DNA of 64,000 bases from Roseateles_B sp041912595 (GCA_041912595.1 JAYRMR010000011.1:1-64000); one strand, 5' to 3'. Positions 39,033-48,652 are shown, numbered from the stretch's first letter. Numbers and translations: made by a program. Notes: generated from the letters alone by a model not told the origin.

Positions 39033-41350
39033 CCAGCACGGACTTCAGCAACGGCCAGCGCCGTCATGTTGACGATGCGTCGAACGGTGGCCGACGGCGT
39101 GAGGATGTGCACCGGCCGCGCCGCGCCCAGCAGCATCGGACCCACGGTGACGCCCTGCCCGCTGGTGATCTTCAGCACGTTGAAGAGGATGTTGGCCGAG
39201 TCCAGGTTCGGCAGCACCAGCAGGTTGGCCGAGCCTTTGAGCGTGCTGTCGGGCAGGAAGGTGGCGCGCACCGACTCGCTCAGCGCCGCGTCGCCGTGCA
39301 TCTCGCCATCGCATTCCACATCAGGGGCGTGCTGCACGAAGAGCTCGCGGGCGCGGCGCATCTTCTGGGCCGACGCACGCTTGCTGGAGCCGAACATCGA
39401 GTGCGAGAGGAAGGCCACCTTGGGCGGCAGGCCGAAGCGGCGCATCTCCTCGGCGGCCATGGCGGCAATCTCGGCCAGCTGCTCGGCGCTCGGGTCCTCG
39501 TTGACGAAGGTGTCCGTGATGAACAGCGTGTGCTGCTCCAGCATCAGGGCGTTGAGCGTGGCGAAGTTCTGCACGCCGGCCTTGAGCCCGATGAGGTCGG
39601 ACACATGCTCCAGATGCGACTCGAAGCGGCCCACCATGCCGCAGATCATGGCGTCGGCGTCGCCCAGCTCGATGGCCAGCGCGCCGATGGTCGTGGCCGA
39701 GCGGCGCACCGCGGCCTTGGCCATCTCCGGCGTGACGCCGCGGCGGCCCATCACCTGGTGATAACGCTCCCAGTAGTGGCGGAAGCGGGCGTCGTTGTCG
39801 GGGTCGATGACCTGGACGTCCTCGCCCAGCTTCATGCGCAGGCCGGCGCGCTGCAGGCGCATCTGGATGACCTCGGGGCGACCGATCAGCGTGGGACGGG
39901 TGAGCTTCTCGTCGATGGCGACCTGCACCGCACGCAGCACGCGCTCGTCTTCGCCCTCGGCATAGATCACGCGGGCCTGGCCTTCGAGGTACTCGGCCTT
40001 GGCGGCCGCGAAGACCGGGCGCATGAACATGCCGGTCTGGTAGACGAAGCGCGAGAGCTGCTCGCGGTAGGCGGCCAGGTCGGCGATGGGCCGCGTGGCG
40101 ACGCCGGACGCCGCGGCGGCCTCGGCCACGGCGGGCGCGATGCGCAGGATCAGGCGGGCGTCGAAGGGCTTGGGGATGAGGTAGTCCGGGCCGAAGGCCA
40201 GTTCCTGGCCGGCATAGGCTGCGGCGACCTCATCGCTCATCTCGGCCTTGGCCAGCGCCGCGATCTCGCGCACGCAGGCCAGCTTCATGGCCTCGGTGAT
40301 CTTGGTCGCGCCGCAGTCCAGCGCGCCCCGGAAGATGTAGGGGAAGCACAGGACGTTGTTGACCTGGTTCGGATAGTCCGAGCGGCCGGTGGCGATGATG
40401 CAGTCCGGGCGCACGGCCTTGGCCAGCTCGGGCCGGATCTCGGGCTCGGGGTTGGCCAGGGCCAGGATGATGGGCTTGTCGGCCATCGTGGCAACCATCT
40501 CCGGCGTCAGCACGCCAGCGGCCGAACAGCCCAGGAAGACGTCGGCACCGGCCACCACGTCGGCCAGCGTGCGGGCGCTCGTGACCTGGCAGTAGCGCTG
40601 CTTGGACTCGTCCAGCTTGCCGGCCTGCGCATCGGCGCGCTCGCTCTGGATCAGGCCCTTGGAATCGCAGACGAAGACGTTCTCGCGCTTCACGCCGAGG
40701 CCCACCATCACGTCCAGGCAGGCGATGGCCGCGGCCCCCGCGCCCGAGACGGCCAGCTTCACCTGGCCGATGGCCTTGCCCACGAGCTCCAGGCCGTTGA
40801 GCAGCGCAGCGCTGCTGATGATGGCCGTGCCGTGCTGGTCGTCGTGGAAGACGGGAATGTTCATGCGCTCGGACAGCTTCTTCTCGATGTAGAAGCACTC
40901 GGGCGCCTTGATGTCCTCGAGGTTCACGCCGCCCAGCGTGGGCTCCATGGCGGCGATGATGTCGACGAGCTTGTCGGGGTCGCGCTCGGCCAGCTCGATG
41001 TCGAAGACATCGACGCCGGCGAACTTCTTGAAGAGGCAGCCCTTGCCTTCCATCACCGGCTTGCCGGCCAGCGGGCCGATGTCGCCGAGGCCCAGCACGG
41101 CCGTGCCGTTGGTGATCACACCGACGAGATTCGCGCGCGAGGTGTACTCGGCCGCGAGGCTCGGGTCCTCCTCGATGGCCAGGCAGGCATAGGCCACGCC
41201 GGGCGAGTAGGCCAGCGAGAGGTCGCGCTGGTTGGACAGGGCCTTGGTGGGCGTGACGGCGATCTTGCCGCGGGTCGGCGCGCGGTGGTATTCCAGCGCG
41301 GCGTCGCGCAGGGCGCTCTCGGCCGGCGACAAGGGCTCTTTCTCAGCCAT
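39023..41350 (-). CDS. maeB: NADP-dependent malic enzyme with phosphotransacetylase-like domain
   Basis: MaeB oxidatively decarboxylates malate to pyruvate with NADP. The 775-residue hybrid has a malic domain (AVTPTKALSNQRDLSLAYSPGVA, FHDDQHGTAIISSAALLNGL, NAD(P) loop SGAGAAAIACLDVMVGLG) at 1-430 and a C-terminal phosphate acetyltransferase-like domain (450-775: VYAEGEDERVLRAVQVAIDEKLTRPTLIGRP, KGSANLLVLPNLDSANILFNVLK). The latter is regulatory and binds acetyl-CoA in other bacteria. The start ATG 41350 is at the family N-terminus; a 60-nt in-frame extension lacks homology. The stop lies in the tandem repeat. Confidence 0.95.
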   Translation of the reverse strand: MAEKEPLSPAESALRDAALEYHRAPTRGKIAVTPTKALSNQRDLSLAYSPGVAYACLAIEEDPSLAAEYTSRANLVGVITNGTAVLGLGDIGPLAGKPVMEGKGCLFKKFAGVDVFDIELAERDPDKLVDIIAAMEPTLGGVNLEDIKAPECFYIEKKLSERMNIPVFHDDQHGTAIISSAALLNGLELVGKAIGQVKLAVSGAGAAAIACLDVMVGLGVKRENVFVCDSKGLIQSERADAQAGKLDESKQRYCQVTSARTLADVVAGADVFLGCSAAGVLTPEMVATMADKPIILALANPEPEIRPELAKAVRPDCIIATGRSDYPNQVNNVLCFPYIFRGALDCGATKITEAMKLACVREIAALAKAEMSDEVAAAYAGQELAFGPDYLIPKPFDARLILRIAPAVAEAAAASGVATRPIADLAAYREQLSRFVYQTGMFMRPVFAAAKAEYLEGQARVIYAEGEDERVLRAVQVAIDEKLTRPTLIGRPEVIQMRLQRAGLRMKLGEDVQVIDPDNDARFRHYWERYHQVMGRRGVTPEMAKAAVRRSATTIGALAIELGDADAMICGMVGRFESHLEHVSDLIGLKAGVQNFATLNALMLEQHTLFITDTFVNEDPSAEQLAEIAAMAAEEMRRFGLPPKVAFLSHSMFGSSKRASAQKMRRARELFVQHAPDVECDGEMHGDAALSESVRATFLPDSTLKGSANLLVLPNLDSANILFNVLKITSGQGVTVGPMLLGAARPVHILTPSATVRRIVNMTALAVAEVRAGKN

Positions 41351-41527
41351 CCGGGTCTCCTCTTGTAGCTGTATGGACTGCAGGGCCGACCAGCTTACTC
41401 CCGGGTACATGACGGTTTCATGCCGCGCTGATGCCGAGTCCTTTGCCCCTCATGCACAAATCGCAAACGCGGGCCTGACGGCCTTCGCGACGCGACAAGG
41501 GAGCTTCCGCCAAGTCCACGGCGCCAA

Positions 41528-41554
41528 AGAAAAAGCCCGGACGAGCCGGGCTTT
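41528..41554 (-). terminator. rho-independent terminator of pgk
   Basis: On the minus strand AAAGCCCGG-CTCGT-CCGGGCTTT forms a 9-bp stem with TTTCTTT behind it, 20 bp past the pgk stop. It separates pgk from maeB. Confidence 0.9.
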
Positions 41555-41574
41555 CTCTGGGGTGGGAACGGGGA

Positions 41575-42768
41575 TCAGCCGTTCGCGCGCTTGGCCAGGA
41601 TCTCGAAGGCCGGCAGGGTCTTGCCTTCCAGCACTTCCAGGAAGGCGCCGCCGCCGGTGGAGATGTAGCCCACGTCCTTCTCGATGCCGTACTTGGCGAT
41701 CGCGGCCAGGGTGTCGCCACCGCCGGCAATGCTGAAGGCGCTGCTGTCCGCGATGGCGCGGGCGATGGTTTCGGTGCCGTGCGCGAAGGCGTCGAACTCG
41801 AACACGCCCACCGGGCCGTTCCAGACGATGGTGCCGGCAGCCTTGAGCTGCTCGGCCAGGATGGCGGCGGTCTTGGGGCCGATGTCCAGGATCAGGTCGT
41901 CGTCCGCCACGTCGGTCGCGGCCTTGACGGTGGCCGGGGCGTCGGCGGCGAAGGTCTTGGCGGTCACCACGTCCACGGGAATGGGCACGGCGGCGCCGCG
42001 GGCCTTCATGGACTCAATCACGGCCGTGGCCTCACCCACGAGATCGGGCTCGGCCAGCGACTTGCCGATCTTCAGGCCGGCCGCCAGCATGAAGGTGTTG
42101 GCAATGCCGCCGCCCACCACGAGGCCGTCGACGTTCTTGGACAGCGACTGCAGGATGGTCAGCTTGGTCGAGACCTTGGAGCCCGCCACGATGGCGACGA
42201 GCGGGCGCTTCGGCTGGGCGAGGGCCTGGGTGATGGCGTCGATCTCGGCAGCCAGCAGCGGGCCGGCGCAGGCGATCTTCGCGAACTGGGCGATGCCGTA
42301 GGTCGTGCCCTCGGCGCGGTGGGCGGTGCCGAAGGCGTCGTTGACGTAGATGTCGCACAGGGCGGCCATCTTCTTCGCCAGTTCCTCGTTGTTCTTCTTC
42401 TCGCCCTTGTTGACGCGGCAGTTCTCCAGCAGCACCAGCTGGCCCGGCGCGACGCTCACGCCGTCCACCCAGTTGGCCACCAGCGGCACCTCGCGGCCCA
42501 TCAGTTCGCCCATGCGCTGGGCGATGGGGGCCAGGGAGTCTTCCGGCTTGAACTCGCCCTCGGTGGGACGGCCCAGGTGCGAGGTGACCATCACGGCGGC
42601 ACCGGCCTTCAGCGCCATCTCGATGGCGGGGATGGAGGCGCGGATGCGGGTGTCTTCGGTGATGCGGCCGGCGTCGTCCTGGGGGACGTTCAGGTCAGCA
42701 CGGATGAAGACACGCTGGCCAGCGACCTTGCCGGCGGCCACGAGGTCGGAAAAACGCAGAACGTTCAT
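41575..42768 (-). CDS. pgk: phosphoglycerate kinase
   Basis: The 397-residue glycolytic enzyme transfers phosphate from 1,3-bisphosphoglycerate to ADP. Motifs are VFIRADLNVPQD (N-domain), TSHLGRPTEG, LLENCRVNKGEKKN, VNDAFGTAHRAEGTT, VAGSKVSTKLTIL, GGGIANTFMLAAG, WNGPVGVFEFDAFAHGT and AIAGGGDTLAA-type SIAGGGDTLAAI, in the correct order. ATG 42768 aligns with the family start, 20 codons inside the open frame. No gap gene appears here, but fba, pyk and maeB complete the neighbourhood. Confidence 0.97.
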   Translation of the reverse strand: MNVLRFSDLVAAGKVAGQRVFIRADLNVPQDDAGRITEDTRIRASIPAIEMALKAGAAVMVTSHLGRPTEGEFKPEDSLAPIAQRMGELMGREVPLVANWVDGVSVAPGQLVLLENCRVNKGEKKNNEELAKKMAALCDIYVNDAFGTAHRAEGTTYGIAQFAKIACAGPLLAAEIDAITQALAQPKRPLVAIVAGSKVSTKLTILQSLSKNVDGLVVGGGIANTFMLAAGLKIGKSLAEPDLVGEATAVIESMKARGAAVPIPVDVVTAKTFAADAPATVKAATDVADDDLILDIGPKTAAILAEQLKAAGTIVWNGPVGVFEFDAFAHGTETIARAIADSSAFSIAGGGDTLAAIAKYGIEKDVGYISTGGGAFLEVLEGKTLPAFEILAKRANG

Positions 42769-42897
42769 GAGTCTCTCGGTTTGGATTGGAATTCGGGGGG
42801 CTGCGCGAGGCGGACCCCGGCAGCGCAAGCCCTCTAGCTTACCAAGCCGCCTCGGCGGCGCTCTTGCGTAACGGGTACGTTCCCGAGGACAGGGCGC

Positions 42898-43230
42898 CTA
42901 CCAGCCCAGACCGATGCGCAGGGCCAGCATCACCGCCGTGCCGCTGAGAATCGTGCCGAGGATGCCGCGCTTCCAGAAGAAGTAGGCCGTCCCGACCGCG
43001 GCCGCGTAGAGCCTCGCGTCCTGCCAGGTGTGCAGCAGCTGGCCGTCGGGGGTCATCACGATCTGCGGCAGCACCACGGCCGCCAGGGCCGCGAGCGGCG
43101 CATAGCGCAGCCCCTGCTTCGCCCAGTCCGGCATGGGGATCTCGCGCTCGGGGATCATGAAGAAGCCGCGGGCCAGCACCGTGATCAGGGCCAGGCCGGC
43201 GATGGCCAGGGCGGTCATCCACTCGTTCAC
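42898..43230 (-). CDS. azlD: AzlD-type branched-chain amino acid export subunit
   Basis: The 110-residue membrane protein has about four hydrophobic segments (ALAIAGLALITVLARGFFM, LAALAAVVLPQIVM, LYAAAVGTAYFFW, GILGTILSGTAVMLALRIG) and the AzlD pattern around IPEREIPMPDWAKQGLRYAPLAALAAVVLPQI. It works with AzlC as an exporter of branched-chain amino acids. GTG at 43230 overlaps the azlC stop by 4 nt (GTGA). The two form a small operon just downstream of the polysaccharide operon. Confidence 0.88.
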   Translation of the reverse strand: MNEWMTALAIAGLALITVLARGFFMIPEREIPMPDWAKQGLRYAPLAALAAVVLPQIVMTPDGQLLHTWQDARLYAAAVGTAYFFWKRGILGTILSGTAVMLALRIGLGW

Positions 43231-43964
43231 TTGACGGCCTCCTCGGGCTTTCTGGCGTCGGGCATCCAGTGGTCCAGCAGCAGGCCCATGGCCACCGCGG
43301 CTGCGATGGCGACGACGATGTTGAGCTTCAGCGGCAGCGCGTAGCTCGCCACCGCCGCGCAGCCGGCCACGCCCGCGGAGATCCAGCTCTTGCGATCGGA
43401 CAGCAGCGAGTAGGTCAAGCCCAGCAGCGCCAGCACGCCGGCGAAGCCGAGGCCCCATTCGGTCGGCACCCGGTCCGCCAGCAGGATGCCGGCAATGGAC
43501 GGCACCTGCCAGGCGCTCCAGTTCAGCGCCACGCCGCCCCAGAAGTAGGCCAGCGCCGGCTCGTCGGCCGGCTTGGGCTCGGGGTAGCGGCGCATGAAGG
43601 CGACGTAGTTGAGGTCGGCCGCGAAGTAGCCCGTGAACAGGCGCCAGCGCCGCGGCAGGTGCCCCAGGTAGAAGCGCCACTGGGCGCTGAAGATCACGAA
43701 GCGCAGGTTCACGCAGAAGGCCGTGGCCCACAGCACCCACAGCGGCGCACCGGCGGCCAGGAGCGGCAGCGCCGCGAGCTGCGAGCTGCCGGCGAAGACG
43801 GTCAGGCTCATCAGGAGCGCCAGCGGCAGCGAGAGCCCGCTCTTGATCATGGCCACGCCGGTGACCAGGCCCCAGGCCGAGATGCCGAGCGTGATGCCCA
43901 GCATGTCGCGGGCGCCCTCGCGAAATTCGGGATGACGCCGGAGCGCCAGGAAAGTACTGCTCAT
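43227..43964 (-). CDS. azlC: AzlC-family branched-chain amino acid exporter
   Basis: The 245-residue inner-membrane protein has five or more transmembrane segments and the AzlC signature FREGARDMLGITLGISAWGLVTGVAMIKSG plus LTVFAGSSQLAALPLL and NLRFVIFSAQWRFYL. AzlCD exports leucine-type and related amino acids and confers azaleucine resistance in Bacillus. ATG 43964 begins the family N-terminus. The gap to the end of the dehydratase gene is 84 bp with a weak hairpin (CCTTCT/AGAAGG), so it has its own promoter or reads from the operon. Confidence 0.9.
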   Translation of the reverse strand: MSSTFLALRRHPEFREGARDMLGITLGISAWGLVTGVAMIKSGLSLPLALLMSLTVFAGSSQLAALPLLAAGAPLWVLWATAFCVNLRFVIFSAQWRFYLGHLPRRWRLFTGYFAADLNYVAFMRRYPEPKPADEPALAYFWGGVALNWSAWQVPSIAGILLADRVPTEWGLGFAGVLALLGLTYSLLSDRKSWISAGVAGCAAVASYALPLKLNIVVAIAAAVAMGLLLDHWMPDARKPEEAVK

Positions 43965-44048
43965 GCCCGCATTGTCGCCAGCCGGCTTGCACGGTGCTGG
44001 CGCTCGGGCATCGCAAGCCTGCAGTGCGCCCTTCTCTGCGGCAGAAGG

Positions 44049-45926
44049 CTACTGGGGCGCCGGCTGGTACTCGGGCACCAGGCGGCGCAGCTGCGCCACC
44101 GCACCACTCACATCCCCCGCACGGCAGGCCTCGCGCAGCGCGGCCAGCAGCGGCTCCAGCACGTCCGGCTCGAGCAGGCGCTCGTGGGCGCACAGGATGC
44201 GGGGATGCGCGCTGGGCGTGACGCCGTCACCGATCAGCAGCTCCTCGTAGAGCTTCTCGCCCGGGCGCAGGCCGACGAACTCGATGGCGATGTCACCGTC
44301 CGGCTGGCGCTCGGTGCGCTCGGTCAGGCCCGACAGGCGAATCAGCGTGCGTGCCAGGTCCACGATGCGCACGGGCTCGCCCATGTCCAGTACGAAGACC
44401 TCGCCGCCCTGGGCCATGGCCCCCGCCTGGATCACGAGCTGTGCCGCCTCGGGGATCAGCATGAAGTAGCGGATGATGTCCGGGTGCGTGATGGTGATGG
44501 GGCCGCCATCCTGGATCTGACGCTTGAACAGCGGCACGACCGAGCCCGAGGACCCCAGCACATTGCCGAAGCGGACCATCGCGAAGGTGGTGCGATGAGG
44601 GGTCTCCTGGGCGGCCGCCTGGAAGATCAGCTCCGCCGCCCGCTTGGTCGTGCCCATGATGTTGGTCGGACGCACGGCCTTGTCGGTGGACACCAGCACG
44701 CAGGTCGCAACGCCGGCCGCCGCCGCACAGCGTGCCACGGCCAGCGAGCCGAAGACGTTGTTGCTGATGCCGCGCAGCACATTGGCCTCCACAAGGGGCA
44801 CATGCTTGTAGGCCGCTGCGTGGTAGACCGTGTCGACCCGGTGGCTGCGCATCAGCTGCATCAGCAGGTCCTCGTCCAGCACGCTGCCCAGCACGGCCTC
44901 GAGGGTCAGGTCTTGCGCCTGCGGGCGCAGCTCCTGCTCGATGCTGTACAGCGCGAACTCGGAGTGGTCCAGCAGGATCAGCACGGCCGGGCGCTGGCTG
45001 ATGATCTGCCGGCACAGCTCGCTGCCGATGGACCCGCCGGCCCCGGTCACCAGCACGGCCTTGCCGCGGATGTTGCGGCTGAAGAGGCTGGCGTCAGGCG
45101 GCACGGCCTCGCGCCCCAGCAGGTCCGGCAACGCGACCTCGCGGATGTCGGACACCCGCACATCACCCTGCACCAGGTCGACCAGTCCAGGCAAGGTCTT
45201 GACCGGCCGGCCCGTCTCTTCAGCCAGTTCAATGATGCGGCGGCGCACCGCAGGTGGTGCCGAAGGTACCGCCACGACAATCAGGTCGACGGCCAGCTTG
45301 TCAGCCGCATCGCACAGCGATTCGGCAGGCAACACGTCCAGTCCTGCCACCTTCTTGCCGCGCAGGCCGGGCTCATCATCCACAAAACAGACGGCGCGGT
45401 ACTCGGGACTGAACTGCATGCTGTGGGCCAGCTGTGCACCCGCGGCCCCGGCGCCATAGATGATGGTCCGCACCAGGGGTCGACCGTGCCGTTGCAGGGC
45501 GCCCCACAACAACGCCCGCGCCAAGAAGCGCGAGATCAGCACATAAGCAAAGGTGATGAACCAGAAAATGAGCATGGAGGAGCGCGGCAGCATGGTCAGA
45601 TCCGCGGCCTGCGCAAGCATGTAGACCAGCACCACCACCGCGGCCAAGGACGCACTGCAACGCGCCAGCACGCGCAGATCCAGGTAGCGGACCACCGAGC
45701 GGTACAGGCCCGCAGCGGCCAACACCGGGATGGCCAGCCATGCAAAGATCACCTGCCCCATCAGCGCGGTGTGCAGGGCCTCGTCCAGGGTCCCCACACG
45801 CAGCGTCACTGACACCAGCATGCACAGGGGCAAGAACATGGCATCGACAGCAGCCAGCAGAGCCGCTTTGCTCCAGGCGGGCAGCGCAACCAGCCCGCGC
45901 AGGCTCCGGAAGCCCCATGCCCTCAT
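44049..45926 (-). CDS. membrane NDP-sugar 4,6-dehydratase (PglF/WbpM/LegB type)
   Basis: The 625-residue protein has four N-terminal membrane helices (about 20-130), a Rossmann-like middle domain (TIIYGAGAAGAQLAHSM), and an SDR dehydratase domain (VLVTGAGGSIGSELCRQI; catalytic VSTDKAVRPTNIMGTTKR with Thr, Asp-Lys and Met-x3-Lys). This is the retaining UDP-GlcNAc 4,6-dehydratase type that opens the bacillosamine and legionaminic acid routes, unlike the soluble inverting PseB type of pseudaminic acid. GGAGG 5 nt before ATG 45926, with ATGA overlapping the Wzz stop, fixes the start. It is the last gene of the polysaccharide operon. Confidence 0.9.
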   Translation of the reverse strand: MRAWGFRSLRGLVALPAWSKAALLAAVDAMFLPLCMLVSVTLRVGTLDEALHTALMGQVIFAWLAIPVLAAAGLYRSVVRYLDLRVLARCSASLAAVVVLVYMLAQAADLTMLPRSSMLIFWFITFAYVLISRFLARALLWGALQRHGRPLVRTIIYGAGAAGAQLAHSMQFSPEYRAVCFVDDEPGLRGKKVAGLDVLPAESLCDAADKLAVDLIVVAVPSAPPAVRRRIIELAEETGRPVKTLPGLVDLVQGDVRVSDIREVALPDLLGREAVPPDASLFSRNIRGKAVLVTGAGGSIGSELCRQIISQRPAVLILLDHSEFALYSIEQELRPQAQDLTLEAVLGSVLDEDLLMQLMRSHRVDTVYHAAAYKHVPLVEANVLRGISNNVFGSLAVARCAAAAGVATCVLVSTDKAVRPTNIMGTTKRAAELIFQAAAQETPHRTTFAMVRFGNVLGSSGSVVPLFKRQIQDGGPITITHPDIIRYFMLIPEAAQLVIQAGAMAQGGEVFVLDMGEPVRIVDLARTLIRLSGLTERTERQPDGDIAIEFVGLRPGEKLYEELLIGDGVTPSAHPRILCAHERLLEPDVLEPLLAALREACRAGDVSGAVAQLRRLVPEYQPAPQ

Positions 45927-47146
45927 GCTCGCCTCCAACGCCAGGCCTTGGCCAAGGCCCCCCAGGAGGCCGCACGGTCAGGATCCTCGCTGCGAACCTT
46001 TGCCACATAGCCTCTGGCCAGCACGCCGACCATTGAGCCTAGCAGGCCCAACATGAACAGCCCCGCCACCAACAGACTCATACGCGGCGACGACTTGCGC
46101 TCAGGCACCCGGGCCACGTCTACCTGCTGCAAGGACGGGCTTTCCTTGGCCTCATCCAGCTTGGCGATCTCGTACTGGCGGATCAGGCCCTCCATCAAGG
46201 CCTCTTGAATCTTCAGCTCGCGGCGCGCCCGGACGTAGTCGACGGCCGCGGCCGGCAGCTTGGCCAAGGACACCCCCACGGCACTTGGCCCCTGCGCTGA
46301 CTCTGCGCGGGCCAGCTCGGACTTCAGCCCGGCCAGCTCGGAACCCAGCTTCAGCACAGCGGGGTTCTGTTCGGTGCTGTCCACCCGCAACACCCGCATC
46401 TGCACTTCGCGCTCGGCAATGGCTGCTCGCAGCTGTGCCACTCCCGTCACCACCGCCTCGGCCTGCTTCTCAAGGGCGATCATGCCGGACTTCTCCTGCA
46501 CCACGCGCAGGCCTGCCTCGGCCTGCACCAGAGCCTCCTTGGCATCTTTGATCTGACGCTCGTAGAAGACCCGGCGCTGCTGTGCCTCCCCGATGGCCAG
46601 GCGCCCGAGCACCTTGCTGATCTCCTCGGCATGGGCGTTGGCTAGGCGCGCGGCAAATTCTGGATCTCGGTCCTCGACGTCCACGCTGATCAAACCGGAC
46701 TTCTTGTCTGCGCCAACACGCACGAATTCCGCGATGCGTCGCCGTAGAGCTTCTTGGCTAGCCACCCCGTAGCGCTCCCGAAGGTTGAAGCGGCCATCCA
46801 GCCCACGGACCACGCTGTCGCTCGTCAGCAAAGCCACATACATCTCATCCGGTGTCTTCACCCCAGCGCCGGCCAGCCCGCCCAGCGACCCCAGCGCCGC
46901 CAATGCAGCCGCCCCCGCCTGCTGCTGGGCAGATGCCGGAGGCAGGAAAGTGGTCGTGGCGGTGAAGTTCTCTGGCAAGGTCAGGGCCAGCCCCAGGCCG
47001 AGCACCGCGCCCGCACTCGCCGCCAGGGCCATGCGCTTCTTCGCTTCGCCAAGCCAGGTCAACGCCTCAACCAGGCTCACAGCAGGCGCCTGTTCCTCCC
47101 AGTCGTCGCCACTGGCCGCGGGGTCGTCAAGCAATTCAGGATTCAT
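45923..47146 (-). CDS. Wzz-type chain length determinant protein
   Basis: The 407-residue inner-membrane protein has two transmembrane helices (about residues 40-58 and 368-390) around a long periplasmic domain rich in coiled-coil helices (KEALVQAEAGLRVVQEKSGMIALEK). It has the Wzz/PCP features FTATTTFLPP near the first helix and the basic, Pro-Ser stretch PERKSSPRMS before the second helix. Such proteins set polysaccharide chain length with Wzy. No tyrosine-kinase domain is attached. It lies between the dehydratase (4-bp overlap) and the aminotransferase gene (15-bp gap). Confidence 0.87.
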   Translation of the reverse strand: MNPELLDDPAASGDDWEEQAPAVSLVEALTWLGEAKKRMALAASAGAVLGLGLALTLPENFTATTTFLPPASAQQQAGAAALAALGSLGGLAGAGVKTPDEMYVALLTSDSVVRGLDGRFNLRERYGVASQEALRRRIAEFVRVGADKKSGLISVDVEDRDPEFAARLANAHAEEISKVLGRLAIGEAQQRRVFYERQIKDAKEALVQAEAGLRVVQEKSGMIALEKQAEAVVTGVAQLRAAIAEREVQMRVLRVDSTEQNPAVLKLGSELAGLKSELARAESAQGPSAVGVSLAKLPAAAVDYVRARRELKIQEALMEGLIRQYEIAKLDEAKESPSLQQVDVARVPERKSSPRMSLLVAGLFMLGLLGSMVGVLARGYVAKVRSEDPDRAASWGALAKAWRWRRA

Positions 47147-47161
47147 AGGTCAGTACGGGTT

Positions 47162-48652
47162 TCAGCCCTTGGCGAAAAGATCGTTCAGCACGTCGATCAC
47201 GCGATCCTGCTGAGCTTCTGTCATGTTGGAGCCCGACGGCAGGCAGAAGCCCGTCTCGAACAGATAGGCGGAGACGGACTGCTGCGGCAGGTGGCTGTAG
47301 TAGGACGCTTGTGAGAAGACGGGCTGCAGCTGCATCGGCTTCCACACCGGACGCGCCTCGATACGCTCAGCCATCAGATGCTTCATGAGGTCCTGGCTGC
47401 TCACGCGTGTGCGTTCCGTGCGAATCACGCCGGTGCTGAGCCATCGGTTTGAATAACTCCAGGCTGGCTCGCCCATCCATTCGATGGCGCTGACATGGGC
47501 AAGGCCTGTCCTGTAGCGCTCGAACACACGACGGCGCGCCTCCACGCGGTCCTTCAGCACCCGCAACTGGCCACGCCCGACGCCGGCCAGGATATTGCTC
47601 ATGCGGTAGTTGTAGCCGACGGTGGTGTGCTCGTAGTGAGCCACCGGCTCGCGGGCCTGGGTGGCCAGGAAGCGAGCACGCTTGATCAACTCCTCGTCAT
47701 CGGACACCAGCATGCCGCCGCCAGAGGTGGTGATGATCTTGTTGCCGTTGAAGGAAAAGATGCCCATGCGCCCCATGGAGCCGCTGGGGCGCTGCTTGTA
47801 GCTGGCCCCCAAAGACTCCGCCGAGTCCTCGACGATCGGCACGCCGTAGGCTTCGCATAGCTCCAGCAGCGGATCCATGTCAGCGCTCTGACCGTACAGG
47901 CTCACCACGATCACGGCCTTGGGCAAACGTCCCTGCGCCTTGGCTTCGGCCAGGGCGCGTTCCAGCGCCAGCGGCGACATGTTCCAGCTGTAAGGCTCGG
48001 AGTCGATGAATACCGGTTCGGCCCCCTGGTAGAGGATCGGGTTGGCCGTTGCCACGAAGGTCAAGGCCGAGCAGAAGACACGATCTCCGGGACCGACGTC
48101 CAGCAGACGCAGTGCCAGATGGATGGCAGCCGTGCCGGAGGAGACGGCTGCCGCGTGCTTGACGCCCACTTCAGCTGCGAGCTCCTGCTCGAAGGCGTCC
48201 ACATGAGGGCCCAGCGGCGCGATCCAGTTGGTTCGGAAAGCCTCCTCGACGAACTCGCGCTCGAACTCACCCAGGTGGGGCGTGGACAGGAGGATCTGTT
48301 CATCCAGTTCCTTGCGCTCGAGGAGCGCGGCTACACGGCCTTCGCTGTCAAGCACCGGGATGTGATGGATGGAATGCTGCCCCATCAGGATCAGCGCCTG
48401 CTGGCGCGTGTAGCCGCCTACGTTCAAGGTGACCGACACCTGCTGAGACAGCTGCGCCAGCGTGGAGTCCAGCGACACGTTGTCCAACACCAGACGACGG
48501 AGATCGCCGTCAGTGACGGTGCGCTCGAAACGGCCGTCCGCCGCTACGAGCAACAGCAAGCCACTGCCGGTTCTGTCCAGCACGGACAGCGCCTCGCGGA
48601 TCGTGCAGCTGCGGACAAGCTGAATGTCCTTCAACACGGTTGCATTACTCAT
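47162..48652 (-). CDS. CBS-domain-fused DegT/DnrJ/EryC1 aminotransferase (LegC/PglE type)
   Basis: The 496-residue chain begins with a CBS domain pair (residues 5-120: IREALSVLDRTGSGLLLLVAADGRF, RTVTDGDLRRLVLDN, HHIPVLDSEGRVAALLERKEL) of the kind found at the head of PtmE-like nucleotidyltransferases. It continues with a PLP aminotransferase (SSGTAAIHLALRLLDVGPGDRV, DSAESLGASYKQ, Schiff-base Lys about 305 in SFNGNKIITTSGGG). LegC/PglE converts the 4-keto sugar made by the dehydratase to the 4-amino sugar. CBS pairs bind adenosyl nucleotides, so activity may be tied to energy state. The fusion is unusual for this family. ATG 48652 is chosen: it overlaps the acetyltransferase stop by 4 nt and has GGGA 5 nt upstream. 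Confidence 0.87.
   Translation of the reverse strand: MSNATVLKDIQLVRSCTIREALSVLDRTGSGLLLLVAADGRFERTVTDGDLRRLVLDNVSLDSTLAQLSQQVSVTLNVGGYTRQQALILMGQHSIHHIPVLDSEGRVAALLERKELDEQILLSTPHLGEFEREFVEEAFRTNWIAPLGPHVDAFEQELAAEVGVKHAAAVSSGTAAIHLALRLLDVGPGDRVFCSALTFVATANPILYQGAEPVFIDSEPYSWNMSPLALERALAEAKAQGRLPKAVIVVSLYGQSADMDPLLELCEAYGVPIVEDSAESLGASYKQRPSGSMGRMGIFSFNGNKIITTSGGGMLVSDDEELIKRARFLATQAREPVAHYEHTTVGYNYRMSNILAGVGRGQLRVLKDRVEARRRVFERYRTGLAHVSAIEWMGEPAWSYSNRWLSTGVIRTERTRVSSQDLMKHLMAERIEARPVWKPMQLQPVFSQASYYSHLPQQSVSAYLFETGFCLPSGSNMTEAQQDRVIDVLNDLFAKG

Noticed and set aside
44030..44046. Hairpin after the dehydratase gene as operon terminator
   Set aside because: The stem is 6 bp with no U-tract, too weak to call.
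45927..45938. TTG start of the dehydratase 12 bp upstream
   Set aside because: ATG 45926 has GGAGG at the right distance and a 4-bp overlap with the preceding stop.
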